Source: Aromatoleum toluclasticum ATCC 700605
GTDB lineage: Bacteria > Pseudomonadota > Gammaproteobacteria > Burkholderiales > Rhodocyclaceae
DNA length: 64,000 bases
Direction: 5' to 3'
Assembly: GCF_000378245.1 (NCBI RefSeq)
Contig: NZ_KB899502.1
Span: 106,843 to 170,842, forward strand
In this document: piece after piece, positions 1 to 8,568 of the stretch
Layout of the letters: each line of letters starts with the position of its first letter
Numbering within the stretch: position 1 is the first letter of the stretch
Notes under the pieces: generated by a model
The model's database searches: none
The model's input: only the letters and a program-made list of their open reading frames with translations
Told to the model about the DNA's origin: nothing
Translations under genes and position numbers: made by a program

Positions 1-69
1 AAACCCGACCGCCCGATCTTCGAACGCGCCATCCACGGCGCCATCAGGTTCCTGGACTTGCGGGCCTAA
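1..69 (+). CDS. C-terminal end of an unidentified protein (partial)
   Basis: An open frame enters from the left edge and ends at TAA (67-69), leaving 22 residues that end in RFLDLRA. It is too short to assign to a family. Its stop overlaps by a few bases the stop of the convergent CoA ligase, so this is a tail-to-tail junction. Base composition matches the neighbouring genes. Confidence 0.5.
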   Translation, partial: KPDRPIFERAIHGAIRFLDLRA

Positions 70-1772
70 GCGTCGGACGTGGCGAGGGGCCCGCCGTAGG
101 CCCTCTTGAGCTCCGCCTTCAGCAGCTTGCCGGCCGGATTGCGCGGCAGGGCGTCGCTGCGCACATGCACGACCACCGGCACCTTGTAGGCCGCGAGCCG
201 CGCGGCGACATGTGCGCGCAGCGCCTCGGAGCTGATCGTGCCGGGTGCATCCACGACGACGGCGGCGACCACCGCCTCGCCGGAATTCTCGTCCGGCACC
301 GCGAACACGGCCGCCTCGATCACCGACGGATGCTCCAGCAGGCACGACTCGACTTCCGCCGCAGCGATCTTTTCGCCGCTGCGGTTGATCACGTCCTTGA
401 TGCGGTCGACGACGAACAGGAAGCCCTCATCGTCGAGATAGCCGACGTCGCCGGTGTGGAACCAGCCATCGATCAGTGCGGCGCCGGTCTCCTCGGGATT
501 GCGCCAGTAGCCCTGCATCACCGTGACGCCGCGTAGCCAGATCTCGCCCGCCTCCCCGGGGGGCAGGGGCTTGCCGTCCGGGTCGGCGATGCGCACGTCG
601 ATGATGGGCGAGGTGATGCCTGAGCTGCGCGGTTTGTATTTGAAGAGCTCCCCGGAGCCGGCGGCGCCCACGCCGTTGGTCTCCGTGAGTCCGAAGCCGA
701 TGCCGGACAATCCGTTCGGGCGGGCGGCGAACACGCTGCGGATCAGCGGCTGCGGCAGGCCGGCGCCACCGAAGCCGAGGCCGCCAAGGCTGCCTGTGAT
801 CGCGGGGTCGTCGAAGCCGGGGGCCGCCATGAGTTGTGCGACCATCGACGGCGCGCCGTTGAATTGCGTGATCTTCTCGTCGCGGATCAGGTCCAGCGCC
901 TGCGCGGGATCCCAGCGGTGCATGAAAACCAGGCGGCGGCCGTTGCGCAAGGCCGACAGGAACTGCGCGTGCAGGCCGCTGACGTGGAAGAGCGGCACCG
1001 CGGTGAGGGTCGTCGGTGCGAGGCCGCTTTGCATGAGGGCCGCGACGGCCTGCGGCGATGTCATCGCGGAGATCGCGCCGATGAAGTCGATGTTGAACAG
1101 GGCCTGGCACACGGCGCGTTGCGAGGACAGCACGCCCTTCGCCTGGCTCGTCGCGCCGGAGGTGAAGAGGATCAGCGCCGGATCGTCCGGGCCGAGCGCG
1201 GGCCGCTGGAGTGCTTCGGGCGACCGTGACGCAATCGCTTCATAGGACAGCACGCCCGCGGGCGCCTGCCCGCCGACGAGCACGATCCGGCAACCGGGTA
1301 CGCCCGTGGCGCCTTCGATGCGTTCGAGACGCTCCGCATCGCAGACCAGCACCGCAGGCTCTACGTCGGCAAGGGCCGTGCGCAACTCGCCGCGCAAGCC
1401 GAAGCTGTTGAGCGGCGCCGGAACGGCGCCGAGCAGCGCCGCGGCGGCAAAGGCCACGGCCCACTCGGGCCGGTTGCGCATCGCGATCGCCACACGGTCG
1501 CCGCGCCCCACGCCGTGCTGCTGCAGCGCGGAAGCGACGGCGTCGACTTCGGCGAAGAAGCGCGTGAATGCCCAGCGCTCACCCTGATAGATGACAAAGA
1601 CCTTGTCGCCATGGGCGCGGCCAGCGTCGATCAGGGCCGGCAAGCTCGGAAACGCGTTCCGGTAGATCTTCACCGGACGTCCTCCGACTTCGCATTCGGT
1701 CAGCTCGAACGGCGCACCCGGCGCCAGCAGTTGTGCGCGGGCAGCGGCCAGCGCGTCGATGATGTTCGTCAT
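66..1772 (-). CDS. AMP-dependent acyl-CoA synthetase (ligase)
   Basis: This ANL-superfamily enzyme (568 aa) would activate a carboxylic acid to its CoA thioester through an acyl-adenylate. The phosphate-binding loop reads TSGATSQAKGV. The adenylate motif is GFGLTET, the hinge region has WFHTGDVGYLDDEGF and the DRIKD box, and the A10 lysine lies in NPAGKLLKAEL near the C terminus. The P-loop is slightly unusual, with TS where TG is normal. An ATG at 1784 is also in frame, but GGAGGGA sits just before the ATG at 1772, so the shorter start is preferred. It follows the MBL-fold gene by 72 bp on the same strand and is probably co-transcribed. The substrate is unknown; the context suggests a cyclic or aromatic acid. 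Confidence 0.9.
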   Translation of the reverse strand: MTNIIDALAAARAQLLAPGAPFELTECEVGGRPVKIYRNAFPSLPALIDAGRAHGDKVFVIYQGERWAFTRFFAEVDAVASALQQHGVGRGDRVAIAMRNRPEWAVAFAAAALLGAVPAPLNSFGLRGELRTALADVEPAVLVCDAERLERIEGATGVPGCRIVLVGGQAPAGVLSYEAIASRSPEALQRPALGPDDPALILFTSGATSQAKGVLSSQRAVCQALFNIDFIGAISAMTSPQAVAALMQSGLAPTTLTAVPLFHVSGLHAQFLSALRNGRRLVFMHRWDPAQALDLIRDEKITQFNGAPSMVAQLMAAPGFDDPAITGSLGGLGFGGAGLPQPLIRSVFAARPNGLSGIGFGLTETNGVGAAGSGELFKYKPRSSGITSPIIDVRIADPDGKPLPPGEAGEIWLRGVTVMQGYWRNPEETGAALIDGWFHTGDVGYLDDEGFLFVVDRIKDVINRSGEKIAAAEVESCLLEHPSVIEAAVFAVPDENSGEAVVAAVVVDAPGTISSEALRAHVAARLAAYKVPVVVHVRSDALPRNPAGKLLKAELKRAYGGPLATSDA

Positions 1773-1844
1773 TCGTCCCTCCATGGCGACGGTGCAGATC
1801 CGCCGCCGCTGTCCTTGTTCGTGCGTGTGATTCTTTCCTCGCGC

Positions 1845-2927
1845 TCAGTTCGCCGCGCTGAACCGGTAAGTCCCATCATCGTCGAGCACGCGTCGCAGTT
1901 CGCCTTCGTATCGCAACCATGACAGGTGTGCAATGGTTTCGCCGATTGCCAACATATCGTCGGCGCCGCCGAGGATGCGTGGGAACAGCCGTCCCATGGC
2001 CTCGAAAGCCGTGCAACTGCCTGAACCAGCGACGAAGTCGCGCAGGATGTCGAACTGCTGGCGGTGGTGCTCGCGCAGCTCTTGCACGCGCGCGTTGAGG
2101 CCGCGGAAGACCAGCTGGTGCGACGGCAACACGAGCGTGTCGGGGGCCAGGCGATCGAGGCGTCCGAGCGATTCGATCCACAGTTTGAGGGGATTCGCCT
2201 CCGGTTCGACGCCGGACACCAGGACGTTCGAGGTAATGCGCGGCAGGAGCTGATCCCCGGCAATCAGGATGCAGTCGGACTCGCAGTACAGGCACGCGTG
2301 CTCGGGCGAATGCCCTTCGCCGATCACGATGCGCCACGTGCGGCCGCCGATGCTCAGCTCCTCGCCCTCGCGCAGGCGTCGGAAGGCATGGGGTTGGGGC
2401 GGCATGAAGGGGTCGCGCCGTAAGGCGCCGAACATCCGGTCGATGCGCGCATCCGGCATCCCGGCCCGCTGATAGAACTGGTGCAATGGCGCGGGTAGCG
2501 GGTCGGGCACCTGCTCATTCAGCCCACGCATGGTGAAGAACTCGCCGTGCGTCATGAAGAGCGGGATGTCGAAACGCTCCGTGAACCACGCCGCGAGTCC
2601 GGCATGGTCGTAATGGAAGTGGGTGCAGATCAGGCCTTTCAGCGGCAGGCCTTTCAGATGGCGGGCGATGATCGTCTCCCACAGCGCCTTGGATTTGCCG
2701 GTGTTCAGGCCGGTGTCGACGGCCAGCCAGCCGTCGCCGTCCTCCAGCAGGTAGACGTTGATGTGGTCGAGCTGCATCGGCATGGGGATGCGCGCCCAGA
2801 GGATGCCGGGCGCCAGTTCGACGACTTCGCCATCAGGTGCCGGCGCGGCAAACGGATACTCGAGCGCTCCTGCGTCCTTTCCCTGTCCGGCCGGCGCCGG
2901 TTCCGAAACAAGCCCGTGGTCTGGCAT
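1845..2927 (-). CDS. Metallo-beta-lactamase-fold hydrolase
   Basis: A 360-aa MBL-fold protein with the metal motif THFHYDH (H103, H105, D107, H108), a further His in GEGHSPEH, an Asp in AGDQLL and a late PSH. This set fits a binuclear metal hydrolase of the glyoxalase II/thioesterase-like branch. The start has a good Shine-Dalgarno (CAGGAG). It is the first gene of a minus-strand pair with the CoA ligase, and a palindromic operator candidate lies about 80 bp upstream. A role in hydrolysing a thioester or lactone intermediate is inferred from context only. Confidence 0.87.
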   Translation of the reverse strand: MPDHGLVSEPAPAGQGKDAGALEYPFAAPAPDGEVVELAPGILWARIPMPMQLDHINVYLLEDGDGWLAVDTGLNTGKSKALWETIIARHLKGLPLKGLICTHFHYDHAGLAAWFTERFDIPLFMTHGEFFTMRGLNEQVPDPLPAPLHQFYQRAGMPDARIDRMFGALRRDPFMPPQPHAFRRLREGEELSIGGRTWRIVIGEGHSPEHACLYCESDCILIAGDQLLPRITSNVLVSGVEPEANPLKLWIESLGRLDRLAPDTLVLPSHQLVFRGLNARVQELREHHRQQFDILRDFVAGSGSCTAFEAMGRLFPRILGGADDMLAIGETIAHLSWLRYEGELRRVLDDDGTYRFSAAN

Positions 2928-2999
2928 GAATGCTCCTGTGTGCTGCGGTCGGCAATGCCCGATCGTTCCTGCAATCTAGACCGGCGCAGGGTCGCAGGA

Positions 3000-3019
3000 A
3001 AACGTCCAAAAGGACGATG
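3000..3019. promoter_or_regulatory. Palindromic operator candidate, site 1
   Basis: Reads AAACGTCC-AAAA-GGACGATG, with the inner GTCC/GGAC exactly symmetric. Its centre is about 82 bp from the start of the MBL-fold gene at 2927. It belongs to a family of similar sites repeated in front of other operons in this window. The binding protein is unknown. Confidence 0.5.
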
Positions 3020-3118
3020 CTGCCTCGCTTCGCGGAACAGCCGCATGCGCTGCTTACCTTTTCTACAGGCCGGTCCGCGAATGTTTTCGCGAATGCCCAT
3101 CCTGCCGGCGAATGCGCC

Positions 3119-3138
3119 CATCGTCCAAACAGGGGATG
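3119..3138. promoter_or_regulatory. Palindromic operator candidate, site 2
   Basis: Reads CATCGTCC-AAAC-AGGGGATG, with a perfect left half and a degenerate right half. It is centred about 78 bp upstream of the Rieske oxygenase start. Together with site 1 it gives one site for each arm of this divergent promoter region. Confidence 0.5.
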
Positions 3139-3206
3139 TCGAGCAGGTCCGTGAAATCGACAATCTGGGTGAAATTCCCCACACCCCATCAAGAGGAGAG
3201 AGCTCG

Positions 3207-4313
3207 ATGGCCACCACCAAGGATTACCGGATCGGCGAATTCACCTATCCGCGCGGCTGGTTCATGATCGCAGATGCCGAGGAACTCAACACCCACAAGC
3301 CGCTCGCCGTGCGTTTCTTCGGCAAGGACTTCGCGCTGTACCGCGGGCGCGCGACCGGCAAGATCGTTCTGCTCGACGCGTATTGCCCGCACATGAAGAC
3401 CCACCTCGCCGCGCAGAACACGACGTCTTACGTCGTCATCGATGGCGGCGGCAGCAACGTTGAAGGCGACAGCATCCGCTGCCCCTATCACGCATGGCGC
3501 TTCGGCGCGGACGGCAAGTGCGATGACATTCCCTACCATCAGGGCCCGATTCCGGCGACCGCCTGCGTGAAGTCGTGGACCGTCGTCGAGAGCCTCGGGG
3601 CGATCTGGGTCTGGCACGACCCGGAGGGCGGGGAACCCGAGTGGGAGCATCCGACGCTGCCGCAGTGGGACGATCCGTCCTGGGTGCGCTGGACGTTCGA
3701 CCATCTCGGTGTGCTCAACCAGCATCCGCAGGAAGTCATCGACAACATCTGCGACTACGGTCATCTCAGCCCCATCCACGGGTCGACCGTCGAGCGTTAC
3801 GAGAATGAGTTCCGCGGCCACACCGCGACGCAGCGCCAGTGCGGCCCGCACCGCACGCTGGTTGGAGCTGACGGCGTGAGCCCCATCCTGCATACCGACA
3901 CCACCTACCACGGTCCCGGCGTGCTGATCTCGTTCCTCACCGGGCTCTTCGACTCGGTGCTGATGATCACGCACACCCCCGTCGATGACGGATCGATCAA
4001 GGTCTGGCACTCGCTGCTCGTGAAATCGCCCGGCGACAATGCCGTCGCGACCGTGCCGGACACGATTGCCGCCCGCCAGTTCCAGGAGGCCAGCCGGCTC
4101 GCCTTCATGCAGGACTTCGAGGTGTGGATGAACAAGGCGCCGTGCCTCAACGGTCTTTTCATTCCCAGCGACGGCCCCTTCATGAAGGCGCGCATCTGGT
4201 ACAAGCAGTTCTATAACCCCCGCGCGAAGAAGCAGGAGTTCCTCGATCAGTGCGAGGGGCTGTACGTGCCGCGCGGTGCGACGCCCTACACGGAGCCAGC
4301 AGAAGCCGCCTGA
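3207..4313 (+). CDS. Rieske-type ring-hydroxylating oxygenase, KshA-like
   Basis: A 368-aa oxygenase component with an N-terminal Rieske [2Fe-2S] domain and a C-terminal mononuclear iron domain. Rieske ligands are C60/H62 (CPHMKTHL) and C92/H95 (CPYHAWRF). The catalytic iron site is in DNICDYGHLSPIH (D184, H187, H192). The layout resembles 3-ketosteroid 9-alpha-hydroxylase and related monooxygenases of alicyclic or steroid compounds. The gap between the two Rieske halves is about 29 residues, where 15-17 is usual. The ATG follows AAGAGGAGAG. It needs a reductase; the ferredoxin-type reductase at 8565 is the obvious candidate. The exact substrate cannot be read from sequence. Confidence 0.9.
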   Translation: MATTKDYRIGEFTYPRGWFMIADAEELNTHKPLAVRFFGKDFALYRGRATGKIVLLDAYCPHMKTHLAAQNTTSYVVIDGGGSNVEGDSIRCPYHAWRFGADGKCDDIPYHQGPIPATACVKSWTVVESLGAIWVWHDPEGGEPEWEHPTLPQWDDPSWVRWTFDHLGVLNQHPQEVIDNICDYGHLSPIHGSTVERYENEFRGHTATQRQCGPHRTLVGADGVSPILHTDTTYHGPGVLISFLTGLFDSVLMITHTPVDDGSIKVWHSLLVKSPGDNAVATVPDTIAARQFQEASRLAFMQDFEVWMNKAPCLNGLFIPSDGPFMKARIWYKQFYNPRAKKQEFLDQCEGLYVPRGATPYTEPAEAA

Positions 4314-4359
4314 GCGACGCCTCGCACCTTCGCGCTCAATAGCGCCCAAAAGGCGACCG

Positions 4360-4377
4360 CAGGGGCGTGAGCCCCTG
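4360..4377 (+). terminator. Hairpin downstream of the Rieske gene
   Basis: CAGGGGC-GTGA-GCCCCTG forms a 7-bp GC-rich stem with a 4-base loop about 46 bp after the oxygenase stop. There is no clear T tract, so intrinsic termination is possible but not certain. Confidence 0.4.
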
Positions 4378-4497
4378 TCCAAGTGCTTCGTCGTCACAGA
4401 GGGGGCGACGGTACCGTGGCCGCCGCGGCTAATTCGGAAGCGGAACGTAAGGCGACCGTTTGTCGCAAGTTCGATTCAGGATGTGCCGCGAGCTGGT

Positions 4498-4827
4498 TCA
4501 GGCCGCCAGGGCCGCCACTTCCTGCGCCGCCTCCTCGCGCGTATAGAAGCGCCCGTCCAGCACGAATCCCGAGACGATGCTCTCCTTCACCCGCCCGACG
4601 CGGCCCCCGGGCTCGCGCTGGACGACGACCTCCTCGGGGAGCCCCTCCAGGAGATGGAAGGGCGCTGGCCGACCGTCCGCAAATCTGGAGTCGTAGACCT
4701 CGCCCGAGGCGACGTCCTTGAACGCCGGACGGAAGCCCAGGGGCCTGTTTTCCTCGCTGCGTCCGCCCGTGTTGCGGAACTCGTGGTTTTCGCGCTGCAG
4801 CGATAAAGGACTCATGGCCGTGCTCAT
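4498..4827 (-). CDS. Small conserved-looking protein of unknown function (109 aa)
   Basis: The start codon overlaps the stop of the upstream zinc-ribbon gene (ATGA at 4824-4827), which indicates translational coupling. The protein is charged, lacks membrane segments, and contains GFRPAFKDVASGEVYDSRF and a C-terminal VLDGRFYTREEAAQEVAALAA. It appears to be a soluble partner of the upstream protein. I do not recognise the family. Longer in-frame starts exist (for example 4881), but they would overlap the upstream gene heavily. Confidence 0.6.
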   Translation of the reverse strand: MSTAMSPLSLQRENHEFRNTGGRSEENRPLGFRPAFKDVASGEVYDSRFADGRPAPFHLLEGLPEEVVVQREPGGRVGRVKESIVSGFVLDGRFYTREEAAQEVAALAA

Positions 4828-5105
4828 GATTGCTGCGCCCATGGCCACCACCATGGCGCCGACGCCGCGAGCGGATTCCATGGCGTGTGTGCGCTTTTTT
4901 CCGCGGCGGAGGATTGCCTGGGTGCCAGGTCCGCGAGCTGGAGATTTGCAGCGATCATGTCGCAGTGCCGGCAGTGCAGGCTGCCAGAGGTCGTGACGGT
5001 CCACGCGCTCTCGCCGCATACACCGCAGGACCAGATTTCCCTATCCGCTTCCGCGCTATGGGAATGACGCCTGCGGTACTCGTCGATCCGAATCACCTTG
5101 TCCAT
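4824..5105 (-). CDS. Small zinc-ribbon protein (93 aa)
   Basis: It begins MDKVIRIDEYRRR and carries two CxxC pairs, CGVCG and CRHC, separated by about 15 residues, typical of a zinc ribbon or rubredoxin-like knuckle. The C terminus is Trp-rich (PWWWPWAQQ). It is coupled to the downstream 109-aa protein and has an operator candidate about 80 bp upstream, so it is likely part of the same regulon as the oxygenase genes. Function unknown; a small metal-binding adaptor is a guess. Confidence 0.6.
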   Translation of the reverse strand: MDKVIRIDEYRRRHSHSAEADREIWSCGVCGESAWTVTTSGSLHCRHCDMIAANLQLADLAPRQSSAAEKSAHTPWNPLAASAPWWWPWAQQS

Positions 5106-5176
5106 CGTCGCCTCCGCTCCGGTATGGCCGGAATTCACCTGACGGTACCGATTCTGTCGGGGCGCGGAGGGCGGCG

Positions 5177-5196
5177 CATCGTCCCTTTCGAATAGT
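5177..5196. promoter_or_regulatory. Palindromic operator candidate, site 3
   Basis: CATCGTCC-CTTT-CGAATAGT: perfect left half, weak right half. Centred about 81 bp upstream of the zinc-ribbon gene start at 5105. Confidence 0.4.
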
Positions 5197-5290
5197 CCGA
5201 GCGGACGAGCGGGATGGTCGCGCGGGGTGACGAAAACGACTTGCCGGCATCGCCCGGGAAGGCGATGCCGGCTTTCGCTGCCGCATTTGC

Positions 5291-6274
5291 TCAGGAAGCT
5301 TTCTTCGGCACGGCGGACGCTGTCGGCGCCCAGTTCTGCAGACCGCCGTCGCTCGCGAGCAGCCATTTCCCGTCGGGGAAGGCGATGAGATCGGTGAGCG
5401 TCTCGCGGCCGCCCTTGCGCGCGACGTTGAAGCTGGCCCCGCCATCCGTGCTCGCGAGCACGATGCCGCCCTGGCCTGCAAGGAGCAGCCTGCCGTCGCG
5501 GTCGATGGCGTGGCTGTAGGTGGAAATCGGCGCCGGCATCCGCGAGGGAGACCAGTTCGCGCCGCCGTCGACACTGTGGAAGACGTTGCCGCGCATGCCG
5601 TAGGCGACCCAGTGGCCGTCGCCGAGATGCACGGCGCCATACAGGGACCCCTTGTAGAACGCCGGCACCTTGGCCCATTCGCGGCCGCCATCGGTCGAGC
5701 GCTGCAAGGTTCCGGCCTCGCCGACGATCAGCCACGTCTTCTTGTCCTTCGAGGCAGCGATGTTATTGAGGTGCCAGTCTTCCTGCTCCCCGATCGCGAA
5801 TTCCTCCCAGGTCCTGGCATCGTCGCCCGAGCGCAACGTGCGGCCGAAGGCGCCGACGGCAATCCAGTCGCCCGAAGGCAGGCGCGCGGCGGACATCAGC
5901 GGTTCGCCGTTCGTTTCCGTAAAGGCCACTTCGGTCCAGTTCAGACCACCGTCGCTCGTACGGAGGATCCAGCCTTCGTGCCCGAGCGCGATGCCTGTCT
6001 TGTCGTCCGCGAACACGAGACGGGTGATTGCGGCCTGCCGGTTGTGCGACAGGTTCGCCCGCTGCCACGTCGCGCCCTCATCGGTGGATACCAGGATGTT
6101 CCCGAGTTCCCCGGCCGTGACGAGGCCGGCTGCGGTGCGCGCGATGCTGGTGAGCTGCATCCGGTCGACCGGAATGTGGGTGGCGGCAAGCGGGTGCACA
6201 CTGCGCGGCGAAAACGCGTAGACCCCGGCGAGCGCCACGGTCAATGCTATCGCCACGCCGACGAGGGTTCGCAT
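5291..6274 (-). CDS. Exported BNR/Ycf48-like beta-propeller protein
   Basis: 327 aa. It starts with a hydrophobic signal sequence or membrane anchor (MRTLVGVAIALTVALAGVYAF) and continues with repeated STDGG/STDEGATW elements typical of BNR (sialidase-type Asp-box) repeats, as in the photosystem II assembly factor Ycf48 family. It is probably periplasmic and folds as a beta-propeller. Proteins of this kind often occur near DUF1302/DUF1329 outer-envelope proteins, which are present at 17-20 kb here. A role in moving or handling hydrophobic substrates is inferred from that association. An operator candidate lies about 90 bp upstream. Confidence 0.8.
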   Translation of the reverse strand: MRTLVGVAIALTVALAGVYAFSPRSVHPLAATHIPVDRMQLTSIARTAAGLVTAGELGNILVSTDEGATWQRANLSHNRQAAITRLVFADDKTGIALGHEGWILRTSDGGLNWTEVAFTETNGEPLMSAARLPSGDWIAVGAFGRTLRSGDDARTWEEFAIGEQEDWHLNNIAASKDKKTWLIVGEAGTLQRSTDGGREWAKVPAFYKGSLYGAVHLGDGHWVAYGMRGNVFHSVDGGANWSPSRMPAPISTYSHAIDRDGRLLLAGQGGIVLASTDGGASFNVARKGGRETLTDLIAFPDGKWLLASDGGLQNWAPTASAVPKKAS

Positions 6275-6353
6275 GGACTGTCTCCTTTATGAACGGTCTG
6301 CCGCGTGAGGCTTCGGCAGTGTGCGGTAATTATTAACGGCGTGGGGGGTGGGG

Positions 6354-6373
6354 CATCGTCCAAACGGGTTACT
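6354..6373. promoter_or_regulatory. Palindromic operator candidate, site 4
   Basis: CATCGTCC-AAAC-GGGTTACT in the divergent region between the BNR protein (start 6274) and the monooxygenase (start 6543). The left half and spacer are identical to site 2. It could serve either gene; the distance fits the BNR gene better (about 90 bp). Confidence 0.45.
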
Positions 6374-6542
6374 GCCTTCCCGCGCCCTCGGCTCCATTCG
6401 ATCGAATTGCGCGCGGCTCCTGGCGTTAGTCCGTTCAGACGATGAGTTGCAGGTGCCCGTATGAAAACCTTGCATCAACGGGGTATTTGACCCAGTGCAA
6501 TGTTTGCAGGCCGGCGGGCACGATTTCGAGGAGGCGCAGAGA

Positions 6543-7766
6543 ATGGGTATTCTGACGGAAGATCAGGTGGCGGGCGTGCTCGCCGAGGATTACATGACGC
6601 CCGAGGCGGTCGATCTGCTGCAGCGTGCGCGCGAACTCGCGCCGCGTCTCGCGGCGCGGGCGGCCGATGCCGAGCGCGAGGGCATGGTGCCCGCGGAGTC
6701 GGTGCGCGAGATCGCCGCCGCGGGCCTCTTCCGCGTGCTGCAGCCGCGGCGCTGGGGCGGGTACGAACTGGATCCGCGCGTGTTCTACCGCATCCAGATG
6801 GCGCTCGCCCAAGGTTGCATGTCGACGGCCTGGATCTATGGCGTGATCGGCGTGCATAACTGGCAGCTGCCGCTGTTCCCCGAACAGGCCCAGCAGGATG
6901 TGTGGGCCAAGGATTCCGGCACCCTGATTGCTTCGACCTACATGCCGGTGGGCAAGGCCGAGAAGGTCGACGGGGGATATCGCTTCTCGGGGCGCTGGAG
7001 CTTCTCGAGCGGCGTCGATCACTGCGAATGGATCTTCCTCGGCGGCCTGCTGCCGAAACGCGACGGCTCGGAGGGGCTGGAGCACACGACCTTCCTGCTG
7101 CCGAAATCGGATTTCCGCATCGAGCGCAACTGGGACGTGTTGGGCCTGCGCGCGACCGGCAGCCACGACATCGTCGTCGAGAACGCCTTCGTGCCCGAGC
7201 ACCGCACGCAGCGCACCAACGATCATTCCGATGCCGGCTGCCCCGGGCGGGAGCTCAATTCCGGCTGGTTGTACCGCATCCCCTTCACGCAGGTGTTCCA
7301 GCGCGCGGTGTCGTCCTCGTGCATTGGCGCCCTCGACGGCGCGATCGCAAGCTTCCGTGAGCGTGCGGCGGCGCACGTGGGCAAGCATGGCGCGAAGACG
7401 GCCGACGACCCGAACGCGCAGACGGCCGTGTCGGAAGCGATGATGACCGCCGACCAGCTCAAGCTCGTGCTGTTCCGCAACTACGCGCGCATCGTGCAGT
7501 GTGCACGCACGGGGGAACGGATGCCGGTGGAGGAGCGCCTCATGCAGCGGGCCCAGGCTTCGCAGGTGCCGAAGGTCTGCGCCCGCATGGCCGACGAACT
7601 CCTGCGCGCCTCTGCGGCCTCGGGCACCTTCCGCGGCAACCCCGTCGAGCGCGCCTTCCGCGACATCCATCAGGCGCGTGCGCACATCGCCAACAACACC
7701 GACGCCTATGCGCGCGCGCACGGCGCGGTGATGCTCGGCCTGCCGAATGCCGACCCCTTCGTGTGA
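6543..7766 (+). CDS. Acyl-CoA dehydrogenase-fold flavin monooxygenase, HsaA-like
   Basis: A 407-aa acyl-CoA dehydrogenase-fold protein closer to the group D flavin monooxygenases (HsaA, HpaB-type) than to true dehydrogenases. Features include an N-terminal helical domain, GRWSFSSGVDHCEW in the beta domain, LGLRATGSHDIVVENAFVP, and a C-terminal helical bundle ending in NTDAYARAHGAVMLGLP. There is no clear catalytic Glu in the C-terminal region. Such enzymes hydroxylate phenolic rings using reduced flavin from a partner reductase. It leads a three-gene run with the SDR (44 bp downstream) and the ferredoxin-type reductase. Confidence 0.85.
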   Translation: MGILTEDQVAGVLAEDYMTPEAVDLLQRARELAPRLAARAADAEREGMVPAESVREIAAAGLFRVLQPRRWGGYELDPRVFYRIQMALAQGCMSTAWIYGVIGVHNWQLPLFPEQAQQDVWAKDSGTLIASTYMPVGKAEKVDGGYRFSGRWSFSSGVDHCEWIFLGGLLPKRDGSEGLEHTTFLLPKSDFRIERNWDVLGLRATGSHDIVVENAFVPEHRTQRTNDHSDAGCPGRELNSGWLYRIPFTQVFQRAVSSSCIGALDGAIASFRERAAAHVGKHGAKTADDPNAQTAVSEAMMTADQLKLVLFRNYARIVQCARTGERMPVEERLMQRAQASQVPKVCARMADELLRASAASGTFRGNPVERAFRDIHQARAHIANNTDAYARAHGAVMLGLPNADPFV

Positions 7767-7809
7767 TCGCGCGGCCAGCTTATTTACGTCAATAGGACAG
7801 GAGAGGGCG

Positions 7810-8568
7810 ATGGGACGTCTGGATCGTAAGGTCGTGCTCGTGACCGGCGGTGCGAGTGGGGTGGGGCGCGAGGACGTGCTGCTGATGGCGCGCGAAGGTG
7901 CGACGGTGGTGCTGACCGACCGCAACGTGGAGGCGGGCGAGGCGCTGGCGAAGGAAGTCGGCGATCAGGCGATGTTCCTGCATCACGACGTTTCGAGCGA
8001 GGCGGACTGGCAGGCCGTGATGGCGGCGATCGACGAGCGCTTCGGATGTCTTGATGCGGTGGTCAATAACGCCGGCATCCTCGAATCGGCTTCGCTGGAG
8101 GAGGCGACGCTGGAACACTGGCAGCGTATCCAGCGAGTGAATGCCGATTCGGCTTTCCTCGGCTGCAAGTACGGTGTGCTTGCGTTGAAGGAACGGGGCG
8201 GCTCCATCGTCAACATGGCTTCCGTGTCGTCGTGGCTGCCCGTCGACGGCTACGCCGCCTACAGCGCATCGAAGGCTGCCGTGGGCGCCGTGACGCGCGC
8301 GGCGGCGCTGCACTGTCGCAAGCGCGGCTACGCGGTGCGGGTGAATTCGGTGCATCCGGACGGCATCTACACGCCGATGATGCAGGCGAGCGCGCCGGGC
8401 GTCGATCCGAAATACATGCTCTTTGATCCGGTCAAGAACCGCGGCGGTCGCGCCTGCATGCCCGACGAGATCGCCAACGTCGTGCTGTTCCTCGTTTCGG
8501 ACGAGTCGCGCTTCGTCAGCGGTGCCGAGATCCGCGTCGATAATGCGATCCTGGGCATGGGGCTATGA
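7810..8568 (+). CDS. Short-chain dehydrogenase/reductase (SDR)
   Basis: A classical SDR (252 aa). It has the nucleotide-binding TGGASGVG, the NNAG motif, and the catalytic YSASK preceded by the Ser of MASVSSW. The residue after the second beta strand (TDRN) favours NAD(H). A strong AGGAGAGGG site precedes the ATG. Its TGA overlaps the next ATG (ATGA), so it is translationally coupled to the reductase gene. It likely oxidises a ring or side-chain hydroxyl in the pathway; substrate unknown. Confidence 0.93.
   Translation: MGRLDRKVVLVTGGASGVGREDVLLMAREGATVVLTDRNVEAGEALAKEVGDQAMFLHHDVSSEADWQAVMAAIDERFGCLDAVVNNAGILESASLEEATLEHWQRIQRVNADSAFLGCKYGVLALKERGGSIVNMASVSSWLPVDGYAAYSASKAAVGAVTRAAALHCRKRGYAVRVNSVHPDGIYTPMMQASAPGVDPKYMLFDPVKNRGGRACMPDEIANVVLFLVSDESRFVSGAEIRVDNAILGMGL

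Noticed and set aside
2547..3206. Long in-frame extension upstream of the Rieske oxygenase
   Set aside because: No homology-like features, weak codon use, covers the divergent promoter and two operator candidates; the ATG at 3207 has a strong ribosome site.
3189..4397. Long open frame on the opposite strand of the Rieske gene (and similar ones opposite other genes, for example 6435-7925 and 13559-15460)
   Set aside because: High-GC third-position bias leaves open frames on the antisense strand; compositions are Arg/His/Ala-rich with no domain features.
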